Assembly (NCBI GenBank): GCA_947095535.1 | Contig: OX352773.1 | Location: forward strand, 34,121,398 to 34,185,397 | Direction of reading: 5' to 3' | Source: Poecilobothrus nobilitatus | Lineage: Eukaryota > Arthropoda > Insecta > Diptera > Dolichopodidae | DNA: 64,000 nt | Shown here: positions 22,970 to 35,225 of the stretch, piece by piece | Layout: every line of letters begins with the position of its first letter | How positions within the stretch are numbered: position 1 is the first letter of the stretch | Position numbers and translations under genes: made by a program | The notes under the pieces: generated by a model | What the model was told of the DNA's origin: nothing | Database searches by the model: none | Seen by the model: only the letters and a program-made list of their open reading frames with translations

Positions 22970-23262
22970 GTTTATTAGTCTCAGCTCTAGTTCTACCTAG
23001 AATAACCTAGAGCAAAAAAGTTTTGCTGTTTATTAGTTTTAGAAACGTGTTTCTTTTGTTCGAAAGTGTTCTAGATTTGTGTTCATTAAGTTGTTCTAAC
23101 TTGTTCTAAGTTACACTTTTGTTCTAGTTTCTAGTTCTGTTCTAGTTTTTTTTTCAGGTCTGTTTTCGACAACTTTTTTTTTTTTTTTTGGGTTTTTGTT
23201 TGTTGTTCTATTCTGTTCTAACCTGATCTGCTCTTATCTGTTCTGAAAACTAATAAATAAAC
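22970..23262. mobile_element. Small terminal-inverted-repeat element (MITE-like)
   Basis: The left end 'tttattagtctcag' faces a right end that reads 'tttattagttttcag' on the other strand. Both ends, and the interior at 23031-23042, repeat the same 'tttattagt' core. The interior is unusually rich in 'gttct' words ('gttctaac', 'gttctagtt'). No coding potential. Confidence 0.55.
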
Positions 23263-23386
23263 CTAATGTAACCGTAATTTTCTAAAACTTTTCCACCATA
23301 TGTCCTAAATGCTTTAAGTGAAATATTTGTTATATATTAATCAAATTCGCAGCTTTTATCTTTTAAAATTATTTAATAAACAGGTA

Positions 23387-23858
23387 CAGGGTGTTCCAGA
23401 TAAAAGTGTGTAAATATTTCAGGATCTGATTCCTGAGACTAAAACTAGAAAAAAATTTTATTCGTTTTCGAGATATTGGGGCTTAAGGAAATAGGGAATA
23501 GGGCATTTTTTGAAAGAAAATCTTTTAGGTACTTAAAAAAAAATATTTTAAAAAATATAAAATGTTCGTATCTGTTTTAGCTCGAATTTAAAAAGTAAAT
23601 ATTCAAGGATAATAAATCCTTCAGTAGAAAAAATTTTGAAAAATAACCTTTCAAGCAAGAGTAAGTTAACTTTAGTGGAAAATGTGGCTCATTAGTAATT
23701 TAATTAATAATGTAAAGCAAAAAAACATAAATGTCCTAATATCTCGATAAGGACTGATAATAGACTCCCCTTTTTTTTAGTTTTAGTCTCCGCAAACTGA
23801 AATATTTGTATTCTCCGAAAACTGCTGAAATATTTGTATTCTTATGCTGAACACTATG
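23387..23858. mobile_element. Terminal-inverted-repeat element starting CAGGGTGTTCC, flanked by TA
   Basis: The left terminus 'cagggtgttccagataaaag' and the right terminus, read from the other strand as 'catagtgttcagcataagaa', pair. Both continue into 'aatatttcag' and further in to 'gagactaaaact'. A TA dinucleotide lies immediately outside each end (23385-23386 and 23859-23860), fitting insertion at TA as in the Tc1/mariner group. At 472 bp and with no transposase frame it is non-autonomous. The right arm contains a short internal duplication of 'ctgaaatatttgtattct'. Confidence 0.65.
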
Positions 23859-24014
23859 TATATTAACATAGCATAAATTTTCTTAGAAAAAAATTTCTGA
23901 ATTCCTCTTCATATAAGAATTTTTTTTTAGTGCATTTCCCTGCCACATAAATGTAACAAGGAAATTACACAGCCTTTCCTTTTCAGGCGTGGCTGTACAG
24001 ACCGTAGGGGGAAT

Positions 24015-24108
24015 TACTCTTACGATGTGAGTGGGATTCGAACGCACACTTCCTCAGTGTTTACAGAGTATCTTATACGCTTTTACCCATTAGGCCACTG
24101 AGGCTCCT
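24015..24108 (-). mobile_element. tRNA-derived SINE head
   Basis: On the minus strand the sequence begins 'ggagcctcagtggcctaatg' and has an A-box-like 'tggcctaatgggtaaaagcg' (about 24079-24098). A B-box 'gttcgaatccc' lies at 24043-24033. These are the internal RNA polymerase III promoter elements of a tRNA gene. The 3' part does not pair with the 5' acceptor stem, so it is not a working tRNA gene. A relative sits at 33643-33755. Confidence 0.7.
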
Positions 24109-24714
24109 ACAAGAATTATGAGTGTTAAAAAAATGAAAATTTTCTATTTGTGAGCATCTAGAACAAATATTACATTTTATCACAAAAGGTTTTTCTTAAC
24201 TAATTAACATTAAGTTTTCTTTTCATTTTTCAAAAGAAACTAAATTAAATTTTCCGCATTTTACTTTTAAGAAAAAAATTTAAAAACTTTTTATAAAATA
24301 AAGGAAAATTTACACATATAAAGCACTTGGTTTTATACACCACCTGATTTTTCATTGTTAATATATTAATTTTTTTTTTAGAAAAAACGTATAACCTATG
24401 TGAATTTAATAAGAATTTGTATATTTATAGGTTTTAATCACGGGAGTCTATTCTAAATCATTTTTTTTGACAAATTTACAAAAAACAAATAAAAAAAAAA
24501 CTAGTAAAGTTGTAAATAATACTATTGTAATATAGGTACCATTGTTTATTATTGCTATCGCGAATTATAATTAGTCCATCATTTAAGTTGATTCGATTAA
24601 GACATTTTTTTTATACATCTTTTATCATTATTTATCATTATTAAAAATCGTGGTTTTGTGAATTAGTTGGTTTTAGTGAATTAAAATTCTTAGTATTTAA
24701 AAATTACATATATT
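24109..24714. other. Gene-free AT-rich stretch
   Basis: No exon or repeat recognised. Ordinary AT-rich DNA between two transposon remnants. Confidence 0.5.
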
Positions 24715-24906
24715 AGGGCCCTATTGCACCAAACACTTACCACTAATCAAATAATCTGTTTTTTTTTTTTGATAAGTGAGTGTTTTTTTACTAATCAAAT
24801 TATTTATTATTACCAAATATGATTTTGGTGCAATAAAAACTAATCAAAAAAAAAAAATGATTATTTCAATATTTTATTAGTTATAAGTGGTTGGTACAAT
24901 AGGGCT
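24715..24906. mobile_element. MITE, family 'GGGCCCTATTGCACC', copy 1
   Basis: The left end 'gggccctattgcaccaaaca' and the right end, read from the other strand as 'agccctattgtaccaaccac', form inverted termini. They continue into 'ttaccactaat' and 'ttataactaat'. A second copy with the same ends is at 56281-56442. About 190 bp, non-coding. Confidence 0.75.
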
Positions 24907-25034
24907 TATAGGGCAATAGGTTTAATATAAGTATAGGAAATCTTGAAATTGAATTAAAAAAGAATCTAGAATTGAATTAAATTAAAGTGATTTATGAACT
25001 CTTCAGAATACATACACTATGCTACATTACAATT

Positions 25035-25306
25035 TACTTATATTTGGTGCAACTTTCTTCAAAAATCCCCTCCAACCTTTCATACCCATCCACCTTAATC
25101 TCAAAATTCCTAATCCTAATTTTCTCCAAAATCCTTCTTACATCCTTATCCATAAAACCAAACTATACATTTTGTATTAAAGATCCCATCCTGAAGTTTG
25201 GTTTAAAAAGGTGGTGGTGGTGTTTAGTTGGTTAAAGTTCAACACTACCTTAGAGGAACTTCATGCAGTTGCCTAGATCGCTTTTAATGCTTCCCAACTC
25301 CCTCGT
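25035..25306 (+). mobile_element. Interspersed repeat family copy 2
   Basis: A C-rich, A-poor first half (25040-25160, 'aatcctaattttctccaaaa' and similar) is followed by 'gaagtttggttt' and then the family core 'ggtggtgtttagttggttaa' at 25208. That leads into 'caacactacc' and 'tagaggaacttc', ending in a poly(A) run at 25308-25324. The core resembles a tRNA A box (TRGYnnAnnnGG). The terminal poly(A) is what a retroposed SINE would leave. Confidence 0.65.
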
Positions 25307-26130
25307 AAAAAAAAAAAAAAAAAACTGTTAGAATCATAAATAAGATCCTATAGTTATTAAGAATTACTATATGCATACTTTGAATTTGAATTTACTTTAA
25401 TATCCTTATTTTTTTTTTAATTAATAATTTCAAATCATGCAGTTAACATTATTAATATATTTCGTATATGTATAAAATTTGAATAAATTAACAAAATTAA
25501 GCCACTTCTACTTAAGTGTGCTTGTGTTTATAAAAAACAACAAAAAAAAAATTTAAATTGGTGATATTTTAGGATTATTACTAAATTTCTTTCAAATTTA
25601 TGAAATCATTTTAACAAATTTGTATATATATACTTAATAATTTGTTCCTTTGATTTTGATTAAAATTATTTTGAAATGATTAAATGCCTTGGAACTTTTT
25701 ACCTACTAACATGCAATCAAATAAAAAATCAAATAAAAGATTATAAACCAGATGTATAAATAAAATAATTAAATAGTAGAAATTTGAATGAATTGGCGAT
25801 TTTCATGTTTTATTCATATATTTCGTTTATTATGAATTTTTATTTTATTTTGTAATTTATATGATATAATTAAATATAATAAATATGAATTTAATTATTT
25901 TTAACATTCTTAAATGTCATTCATATTTTTAGTAATCCATGTAATAAAAAATATACCTATAAATATTTTCTTTTATTTTTGAATTTATGAATATTATAAG
26001 ACGTTTATAAAAAAATGTGTTTAAGTTTTTATTATTGCTCTGAGCAAATAGGGAAGCTCTTAGCATCCTGCTACATTTTAGAAACTCTTATACCCTAAGC
26101 TATTTTGTATTTTTATAATCATACTTCTAG
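25307..26130. other. Gene-free AT-rich stretch
   Basis: Nothing supported. AT-rich sequence with no exon-like frame. Confidence 0.5.
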
Positions 26131-26262
26131 TTAGGGAGTGTATCATATGCCTGTATTGCCTGTAGTGCCATTGACTGTATTATCATTTGACTGTATTTCA
26201 TTTGACAGTTGAAAATTAAATGCAGTCAAATGAAATATACCGTCTTGTGATACTAACCCTTA
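26131..26262. mobile_element. Very small inverted-repeat element
   Basis: The left end 'ttagggagtgtatcatat' faces a right end read as 'taagggttagtatcacaaga'. Inside, 'actgtatttcatttgaca' and the inverse of 'gcagtcaaatgaaatata' pair. About 130 bp, non-coding, MITE-like. Confidence 0.5.
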
Positions 26263-29200
26263 TCGAAAATTCATAATGGTATAGTTTTTATCCTTACCAA
26301 CAACTTCATCTAAGTAAGAACATAGAAATCCTCACTTTGAAGCTTCACAATCGTAGTCATCCATATACGATATTATCAAGTGCCATCACTAGTACCAGAT
26401 AAATATACCTCAATTAATTTTCCTTTAATTAAATGCTAAAATAGCATTTTGTAGGTCTTTAAGAACTTAAAATCGCAAAAAACAAAACAATATTTCATTT
26501 TAGCATCAGTTCCGGTATCTTTTAACATACAATTGAGTAGATAACTTTTATAAGGAAAGCCTTTTAATGTCGTTATTTTAAATTTTCGGCTTTTTACGGT
26601 TCATTACCAATTATTAAAAGTTAAACTAAATTTTTGTTTCTCAATAAATTCAACTGATCGATAAAACTCATAAGCCCATTTTTGATATACATGTACAAAT
26701 AAAATTTCAGGCTGTTCATGGCAACAAGGCATCAAATTGAATGATGCAAAATAGCCTTAATTTCATAAAGTAAAAAATTGAATTTATATAAATTTAATCC
26801 ACTAAATTGATTTTGTAGCTTCGTTATAAATTTCTATTCAAACTCAAATTTTAAGTATTAAATTAAAAATGTAAAATTTAGTTTTCCCTTAGTTTTTTTC
26901 TAAAATTCACTTTGTTTATTCTCTCCACTTTGTTTTTCTTTCTTGTACTGTACTTTTTTGTTTTTTCTTTTTTTTTTAATTCTTTCATGCAGCATTCAAT
27001 TCATTAGCATAAAAGCTTTTTTTTTTGTTATCCGTTATCATTCATTTATTCTTCTTCTCATTCTCTCACTACATTTATTTTTCTCTTTCTCTTGTTTTGT
27101 TTTTTTTTTTTTATCTAAAATCAAAGAAAGCTTTTACGTCAAGCGTTATATAGTTATATACCTATTCTTCTTAAATACAAATATTGTAATAGGCGGCACA
27201 TTATCAGCTATCAGCAGCATGGCAATGAAAAAGGAAAAACAAAATAAAAACCCAGCAAATCATTTTCTCTTCTTAGGTAATATTTCTCTTGCATGTATGT
27301 TCAATACTAATACAAAACCAAACAAATTTATATAGTATTATAATAAATAGATATGTTTATGTATATATATTATATATATATATACTTGTCAATATAGAAA
27401 TCCGAATACCGAAACCGAGTACATGAAAATTAATTAGATAATAATGTTTAAAACAAAAAAAAAAAAAAAAAACGAAGAATACAGGCAAAGCTAGGCGCAG
27501 CGAACATTTTATTTTTCCATATTTTCCTGTTTTTCTTTTAGTTATTTTTTTTTTTTTTTGTTTTGATTAATGAATGAATTAAGTCCTCTTTTTTTTTAGT
27601 ATCATAGGTCAGATAATTTTTTTTACCATCGTGAAATTTTTAATTTTTACTGTTATTTTTATTTTATTTTTTTTTGGTATTTGTTGTAAGATGTTTTCTT
27701 TAAGCGAATATGAATTAAATATACTTATGTACATCTGGGTATCCAAAAGTGTAAATATATATACATATATATTTGTATATATTTGTATACAAGGATATAA
27801 AATACAAAATAGAGAGAGCGAACATTTTTTGATATGATATGTACAAAAGGAAAATATTTTCATTTAGAAAAAAAAAAAAAGGTTAGCAGTCATTTGATGT
27901 ATAAAACAAAAACAAAAATGTTTGAAACTCAACTAAAAAAAAAAAAATAAAATAAAATTTAGCAAACAAAAAAAAAAAAATACAGATTTTAGAAAGAGCA
28001 ATACAAATTTACCTATACATTCATATACAGTTTATTATTTTAATATACTCAAATATTTATATTTTCCGACGTATGAAAGAAACGTTTACGTTTATAATAT
28101 TATAATATATAGGTATACAAATTTATTTATATTAAAAAATTGTAAATAGTTAATTTTGGTAATTTTAAAATTATTTTCTTAATTTTAGCAAAAGTTTTTA
28201 TTGAAGAATTGAAGATTTTTTTTAAAATAAGGTTTACATTACACCCAGTGAAAAAAAATTTTAACATAGGAATAGTCATTTATTTCAACTTTCTCCTTTC
28301 TGAAAATAAGAGTAGAAAAAATAAATAAACAAAACGAAAATTTAAATAAAAACGTAATATTCATTTATTAGCACTTGAAAGTGAAATAAAAAATAAAAAT
28401 AAATAAAATAATACATTCATAAAAAAAAAACAAAAAAAATTAAAAAAAAAAATTCATTATAAACGAAATAATCGAAATTTTTATTCTTAGATCCTAACCA
28501 GCAATGTAAATCGAGGTTTTAAATAAAAAAAAAGAAAATAAATAAAAAAAAATCAATCCAAAAAATATTAATTTTATTTTCCTAACCCTTATAATACACA
28601 GAAAATATCTTTTTTAAAGTTTATTTTTTACTTATTCTTCTTTCATGTTATTTTCGTAATTTTCATTATTTTTTTATTTTGTTTTTTTTTTTTCCTTGTT
28701 TTCATTTTTCGCTATTAACTTTTTCTTTATTATTTTGTTGTTTGTTATTAACGTTTTTGTTATTATTCCTTGTCAATATAACGTATTGTTTTTATTTTTG
28801 TTTTATATTTTTTATTCTTTTTTCTTTTATATATTCTCACATTTTCAGGATTTATTTGCTCTGCTACCAAGTATATAAATATGTAACAGAGAAATTATTA
28901 CCCTTTAGTTATAATTTGAAAATTGAAAGCGAAACATCTAGAGAGGAAAAATAACCAAAAAAAAAAAAAAAAAAAACTAGAAAAAGTAGAAAAAACAAAA
29001 TCAAAAAATATAACAATAATTTAAAAAGGAAATCTTTTCAAAAATAAAAAATACTAAAGAAAAACAATAACAAATAAATCGAAATATAACTGTATATTTG
29101 TTTATTTTATTTTATTTTTTTTTTTTTTGCAAAAAGAAAAAAAATATAACCTTTAATTTGATAATTTTGTTCTAGCCTTTTTTTTTTTTTCAAAAAAGCT

Positions 29201-32200
29201 CAACTCTTCTTCTTCCTTTTCCTTCATTTCATATTTACACTTTCCTATTGGTTGTGTTATTTTTTCCTCAACAACTTTACTATATACATATATATGCTGT
29301 GTACTAAACTGAACTTTTAATTTACGATTTATTGAATTAAAAAAACAAAAAAAAAAAAAAAAACCATCCCAAAGCAAAAAAAAATTAGAATAAGAAACGG
29401 CTTTTTTTTCTTTAATTACCGAAAACATACAAAACAAAAAAAAGATAACTTTATCAGATTAATTAAAAAGAAAACATTGTTACAACTAAAAAAATTAAAA
29501 AGAACAAAACAAAAACAAAAAAACAAAATTGTTTTAATTTTTATTTTTATTACTTTTAATGTAAACTAAGAAGTACCACTTAAAATTTTTAAAAAGAAAT
29601 AAAAACAGTGAATCGTAATTAAATGAATGATAAAATTGTGCGTTTATTATTAAAAAAAAGTAAAGCAATAAAAAATAAGTAACAAAAAAATAATCATTAT
29701 AATAATAGCAAAAACAACAACAACAATTCAAATTTAAAATAAAAAAAAAAAAAAAAGAAATTAAAAGGACTTCATTTAAAATAGCAAAAAAAAAAAAAAA
29801 AACAGATAAACTAATATAAAAAGCAAATATATGTATATACTTACTATACCGACAGATAAAAATATTTGTTATCTTAAACAATAAAAAAAAAAAAAAAAAA
29901 CTAGAAAAAATATTATTTGTATTGTGTTGCAGATAAATTAAAAATTTTTTCTTCTTTTCCTCTTTTTTTTTGCTTATTAATTCATCTAAAAATTGTTGTT
30001 GTATTTGGCTGTAACAAAGTAAAGAATAACAAAAACCAAAAAAAACAACGTGCAAATATAAATCCATAGGGAATTTTGGCTCGTGCTTATAATAATAAGT
30101 AATTCATATATTTATTATACATTACATACATACATACATATAAGAAATATTTTGTTGTTTTATTGTTTTTTTTTTTGTATTATTACGGTGGTTTCATTCA
30201 TTGTAAATTATACAATTTTTGAAGAAAATTACATAAAAACAAAAAAAAAATAGAAAATAGATAATAATGTATTTATTTTATTTAAAATAAAATATAATAA
30301 AAATTGATTTTATTTTAATATTAATAAAAAAATATTAAATATAACTCATTATAAATAAATAAATAGAAAAACAAACAAAAAAAAAAAAACAGAATAATAT
30401 AACTCCAATGCTTGAAATATTCTTAATTTGTTATAGAAATACAATTATATATATACATATGTATGTACATGGTAAGTCAATAAAATTCTCATATGAACTC
30501 ATAAGATTTTTCTTTTTTTGTTTTTTAAGTTTAAAAGGAATTCGATAAAGTGCAGGCACTTGTAGAAAAATCTTTTTTTTTTTTTTATTTAAAACAAAAG
30601 AAAATTTTAAAAATTAAAATCAAAATATCAGATTTAAAAAAGATACTAAAAAAAAAAAAACATAAAATAAATTAATTAATTTAAAGTTTTATATACACAC
30701 ATATACAATCTACATTTACTTTAAACATTATTTTATATCTAATCTGTTAAAAGCAGTGCTCGAAGAGAGACGGGATGGAATACGATGTCATCCCGGCTCT
30801 TCTTAATACTTCTAAGATTATCCCAACCCACTTTTTATGGGAAAAAATGAGCTCCTGAACAAAAAAAAATATATTTTTTCTTACGAAAATCATTTTAACT
30901 ACACAATTGTTTTTAATGTTAAATATTTTTTTTAAATAATTGTCTTTGTCAATTTAAAAAATGTTTGAATTTTATTAGAGAATTTGTATTATCAAAAAAC
31001 CCGTTTCAAATTTCAAAAAGTAACGTATGAATTAAAAAAAATTTGCAAATAATTTAAGTGACTAAGCAGGGCTATTTACTTTTTCTTTAATGTTTTTTGT
31101 AGATTTTCGTAAGTTTCAAGTTTTATTTAATTTTAAATTTCGCGCTTAATAAATTTCAAGTTTTATTGGTTTTGTTTAAACAAGTGTTGATTTAAAATTA
31201 ATTATTAAGATTTAAAATAATAATTAATTTTAAGTGCAAGTATTTCTTTTTTAACTGCAAATTTTATGTTTTAGGTGTATGTATTTGCTTTCAAACATTA
31301 TTATAAGTACATAATTATGTATTTTTCTTTAAAAAATGTTCATAAAAGCTGTACAAAAAATGTACATATCTTGTATAAGTTTTTTTTTTTTATAAAATTT
31401 GTATCAATACACTTGTAATCAAACAAAACTTTTAATAAAGTTCAGTTAGCAATAATTTTTTTCAACTTAAAATTTGCTCTAAAATAAAAAAAAAAAAAAG
31501 TATTTGCAATTATAAAGGAAACTGTGTATTTAAAAAGAAAATGCTTGTACTTAAATTGGAAATAATTTTTCCTTTAAAGTAAGAAAAGATATATCTAATA
31601 TTTAATTTTAAACAACCATATCAGTAATCATTATGTGATTCTTTATTTATTTATTTATTTTTTATTTGCCCCAGTTATAAATAGTTGTGTAAAATTTAGG
31701 GTCTTGTACCGTCAGGAAATCATTTTAAATTTATCTTAATTCTATTTTATGAAAGTATATACTAATCCTTATATTATTTTGTTAGAAGTTGGTTATTTTA
31801 TACTTGTTATTCTTAAGTGAACTTAAGTGAATCACTATAACTGAACTATCAATCAGTCATAATTTATAGACTTTAATCTATATGTATTAGAAAATTTTAA
31901 GTGATTATTTTTATTTTAAGATTTTAATTAATTTAAAATCTGTATATATATAATACCAGTTAATTAATATGACATTCAAACATTTGATTTGTAATATTAT
32001 TTTCTTTTGAGGACTATAAGGTTAATTAATATTCATGCGGATGTTTAAAACTGGTTATATTTTGTTAATATTAATATTAAATTTCAATAGGTTTTAAATA
32101 ACATTCATACTTATTTCAATCTTTTCTCATTTATAATATATATATGTATGTATATGTATATATAACCAAATATATACCGATTTTAAATTTTTATATACTA

Positions 32201-33329
32201 TTTTTATGAACTTTTTATTTTGTATTTTATAATCGGTAATGAGTGTGCCTTTATTTAAAACGAGATTTATTCTTTAGAAACAAGGCTTTTATTATACTAA
32301 CACAAAATGATAATGGAAAAATGATATTTATAGATGTTTATTTATGTTACAATTTATATAATTAATTTAATTTTCTAATTTAAAAAAGAATATCTATTAC
32401 AATAACATACCTATAGTTGAAATTTTGTCGATCACTATATTCTTATTAGCTTTTTTAACATTTTTAATGATGAAATTGACAATTACTTTTGTGGTTTATT
32501 AGAAAAAGTAAAATTTTAAGTAGACTTAAAATTAAAAAAAATAAAATATTGAAAAAAATTATCAATATTATAAAATCTGTGTAAAATTTACGCTTTTGCA
32601 TTTTCTAAGTATTTATTTAACATTCGTTTTATAAACACAATATTTTAAAAAAAATCAATTCTATATGCCAAAGTTTTTGTCATTTTTTATGATTAAAATC
32701 CTATTAACGTAAAAAAGGAAATTGAACTCTTTTCCATATACTTTTGTACATATTCAACTCTTTTGAACTCCAATTAACGAAATCAAATTTTTTTTCCCAA
32801 TTTAAATTTTTTATTTTCCTTTATTTTCTCATAGTTAGGTCGAAAAAATTTTATATCTTAAAATGTTTAAATCTGTGATTTAAAACCACCTAGAAATAAT
32901 AAATTTTTAAAATAGTTTAAATCTACAAAATTAGTTATTGATTTTTATAAGAAGATATTTTTAAAAATTAAAATAAGTTCGATAACTAAATGTCTTTATT
33001 AAAACAAGCTGTTCTAAAATAGATACATAGGTTAATTTTATCCTTATTAATAATAAATAACAAAATTCCGACGGAACCTAATTTCTTCCTAGTTTTATGT
33101 TCACATTTTACATTTCAAAAATAATTTTTATTAACAAATCAACGGCCAACAAATTTTTTATTAAGAGATTACAAATTTTTTCAACAAATTTTGCAACTTT
33201 TGCAAAAGTTTATTTTATACCTCCTTCAACACTAAAAGTAGCAAGGAAGATTTGTTACGAAAAATTAACTTTCCTGCAATTTTTCTTTCAATTAAAGGAA
33301 TTAATTAAAGGTCCACATAGCGGTTAATA
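26263..33329. other. Long gene-free AT-rich stretch
   Basis: Seven kilobases dominated by A/T homopolymers (many over 15 bases) and (TA)n or (CATA)n microsatellites (27364-27384, 30124-30141). Frames as long as 177 codons exist (29534-30067 minus) but consist of Phe/Leu/Tyr/Ser/Asn/Lys low-complexity runs encoded by poly(T) and poly(A), so they are not genes. A pyrimidine-rich strip lies at 26930-27115. The segment 27180-27280 is less AT-rich and is discussed among the findings. A short GC-richer patch at 30755-30835 is unassigned. The stretch may be a long intron. Confidence 0.5.
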
Positions 33330-33642
33330 TACACCATGTTCTTAACCACATGGCTCGTCTAATTTTTATCTATTTATTTATTTACTTTCTAATATTATAT
33401 AAAAAATAAGAATAATATTAATACAGCGCACGTCTGTTAAGGCCATTATGGGCTTGTCATATTTTGAGTTTTATTTATTTATTTATTTTTTATTTATATT
33501 AATATTACATACATAAATATAATCCAATATTATTGAACCATCGGCTACTAAGGTCATTATAGGTTTTTATACTATTATTAAATTATGTACTAATATTATT
33601 TATTTTGTTTATATTATATACTATATATTTACATTATATTTG

Positions 33643-33755
33643 GCCGTAAGGGGGGTATATAAAGAAAAAAACACTTACGACCTGTGCAGTTATCAAACCC
33701 ACACTCCTTCGAATAATACACCACACGTCTATCCATTAGGCTACCGAAGCCCCTT
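33643..33755 (-). mobile_element. tRNA-derived SINE head, second copy
   Basis: Read on the minus strand it starts 'aaggggcttcggtagcctaa' with an A-box-like 'tagcctaatggatagacgtg' (33743-33724). A degraded B box 'gggtttgataac' lies near 33700-33689. The overall layout (box spacing, a 'cttacga' stretch next to the B box) matches the head at 24015-24108, so both belong to one SINE family. Two short 'taaggycattatrgg' repeats to the left, at about 33439-33453 and 33550-33564, may belong to the same insertion. Confidence 0.6.
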
Positions 33756-34686
33756 TTGAGTTTTAATTAATTGTTAATTAGTTGCACTTTTTGTTTTGCA
33801 TAACTGCAGGCGGATAATAATAGGACAGTTATTAAAAGTAGATTTTTGAAAAATATACATTTAAAATTATATAAAATTAAGATTTTTTACGTTTTAACTT
33901 TCTATAAAAAAGGCAAAGAAAACAAAGTAAAAAGTTATGAAATAATTTTGGAAAAATTTTCATTGTAAAAAATCTAAAAAAAAAAATTAAAAATAATGAA
34001 GAATGGACAAAAATTTTCGTATGAAAGAAAAACTTTTTTAAGATGAATAAAAAAGACAAAAATATTTTTTTATTCAAAATTTCTGCAATTAAAATCAATT
34101 TTCTGCACCAAAATAAAAATTAAACAAACAAAAAAGATTAAATAACAATAATAATAATCATTATAATAAAATTCTTGGAAAAGAGATCTAAAAATAAATT
34201 ATAATTACATTACATACAATATTTATTTATTCACCTACGCAAATAAAACAGGACATTCAATTTTATTTTTAATCCATTTTCTACTTTATAAATATTTTTG
34301 TGCAAATATTTTTATAAACATTTATTTAACGAATTTACTCTGATAATTATGTATACATATAAAAATGTACAGCAAAAAGGATGAAAGAAAAATTCTAATA
34401 AAAAGGGATGCAAAAATATAAAAATTCCATTTTATTGCTTTAAACATTTTTTTCTCTTGTAATCTCCTGTCTGTGGTTAATTAAGGCAATTGCATTATAT
34501 AAATTTATATTAAATGTTTTTTTTTTTTTTTTTGATTATAAAATTAAAATGTTTAAATTTGTAATTTTTTAAATATTTTTAAATTTTTATAAATTTTCCT
34601 TTTTTTCTACAAAAAATTATTAAAGTTAATATTGAGATATCGAGCAATTTGGAAATTCTGATAATAGAAACCAATATATATATAAC
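33756..34686. other. Gene-free AT-rich stretch
   Basis: No exon or recognised repeat. Confidence 0.5.
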
Positions 34687-35225
34687 TTGTGTTTAGAACT
34701 TAGGGTTCAATCTTTATTAGTTATAGGCTATATTAAGATTAAATGGGGCACCTCGTATGCTAACATAAGCGACATATCTATTTTCATAAACGGCTCTAAA
34801 ATAGGTTTCAAAAACGGTCTTGGAATCTTCTCTGCGGAAGTAAACTGTCATGTTTCGACGAAATTGGCTGACAATGCATTGTTTTCTAAGCAAAAGTTTT
34901 GGAAATTTATATAGCTGTTAACTTTACATTAGTTAAAAGACTTTCAGCTAATAGAATTGCATTTTCCTTTGATAGTGAAGCGGCAATCAAATCTTTAGCA
35001 CCAAATCTATGGTGGTATTGGATTATCCAGAAGTATTGAAAATATTCTCAGCACATGACACTATCAACTTGAAGAAGTCCCAAGGCATAAGGATATTACA
35101 GAAAATGAGTCGACGACGAGCTAGCAAAATACGAAACAGAGTTTGAGGTAAGGATTGAGAATATTCAATCTGTCTATGTAGCTGTACAACCTTGTGACTG
35201 AATGTAAATTTTGAAGAGATCCAAA
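34687..35225 (+). pseudogene. Decayed non-LTR retrotransposon RNase H domain
   Basis: A frame at 34687-34911 reads through I-S-I-F-I-N-G-S-K followed by G-L-G-I-F-S-A-E, the first strand and hairpin of a type I RNase H domain. The normal catalytic Asp of the D-G-S motif is Asn here. After a stop and a frame change the sequence continues with A-V-N-F and then F-S-F-D-S-E-A-A-I-K-S-L, the D-S-x-A-A-I-K motif that carries a second catalytic Asp. Further on (35108-35150) an 'E-L-A' motif with surrounding acidic residues matches the end of the domain. Several stops and shifts show it is dead. The order of motifs fits the RNase H of insect non-LTR elements of the I/R1/LOA type; the exact clade is not determined. 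The region is also less AT-rich than its flanks. Confidence 0.75.

Noticed and set aside
24015..24108. Functional tRNA gene on the minus strand
   Set aside because: A and B boxes are present, but the 5' and 3' ends do not form an acceptor stem, and the anticodon arm is not clean. It fits a SINE head.
26943..27335. 130-codon plus-strand open frame
   Set aside because: The first 80 codons are a pyrimidine-tract translation (Phe/Ser/Leu). Only the short patch at 27180-27280 differs, and it is treated separately as a doubtful exon.
28679..28954. 91-codon hydrophobic open frame
   Set aside because: Phe/Leu/Ile runs arise from T-rich sequence. It looks like a membrane protein only because TTT and TTA encode hydrophobic residues.
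29534..30067. 177-codon minus-strand open frame
   Set aside because: The translation is almost wholly Phe/Leu/Tyr/Ser/Asn/Lys from poly(T) and poly(A) tracts, with no motif, no compositional shift from the flanks and no start context. It is a chance frame in AT-rich DNA.
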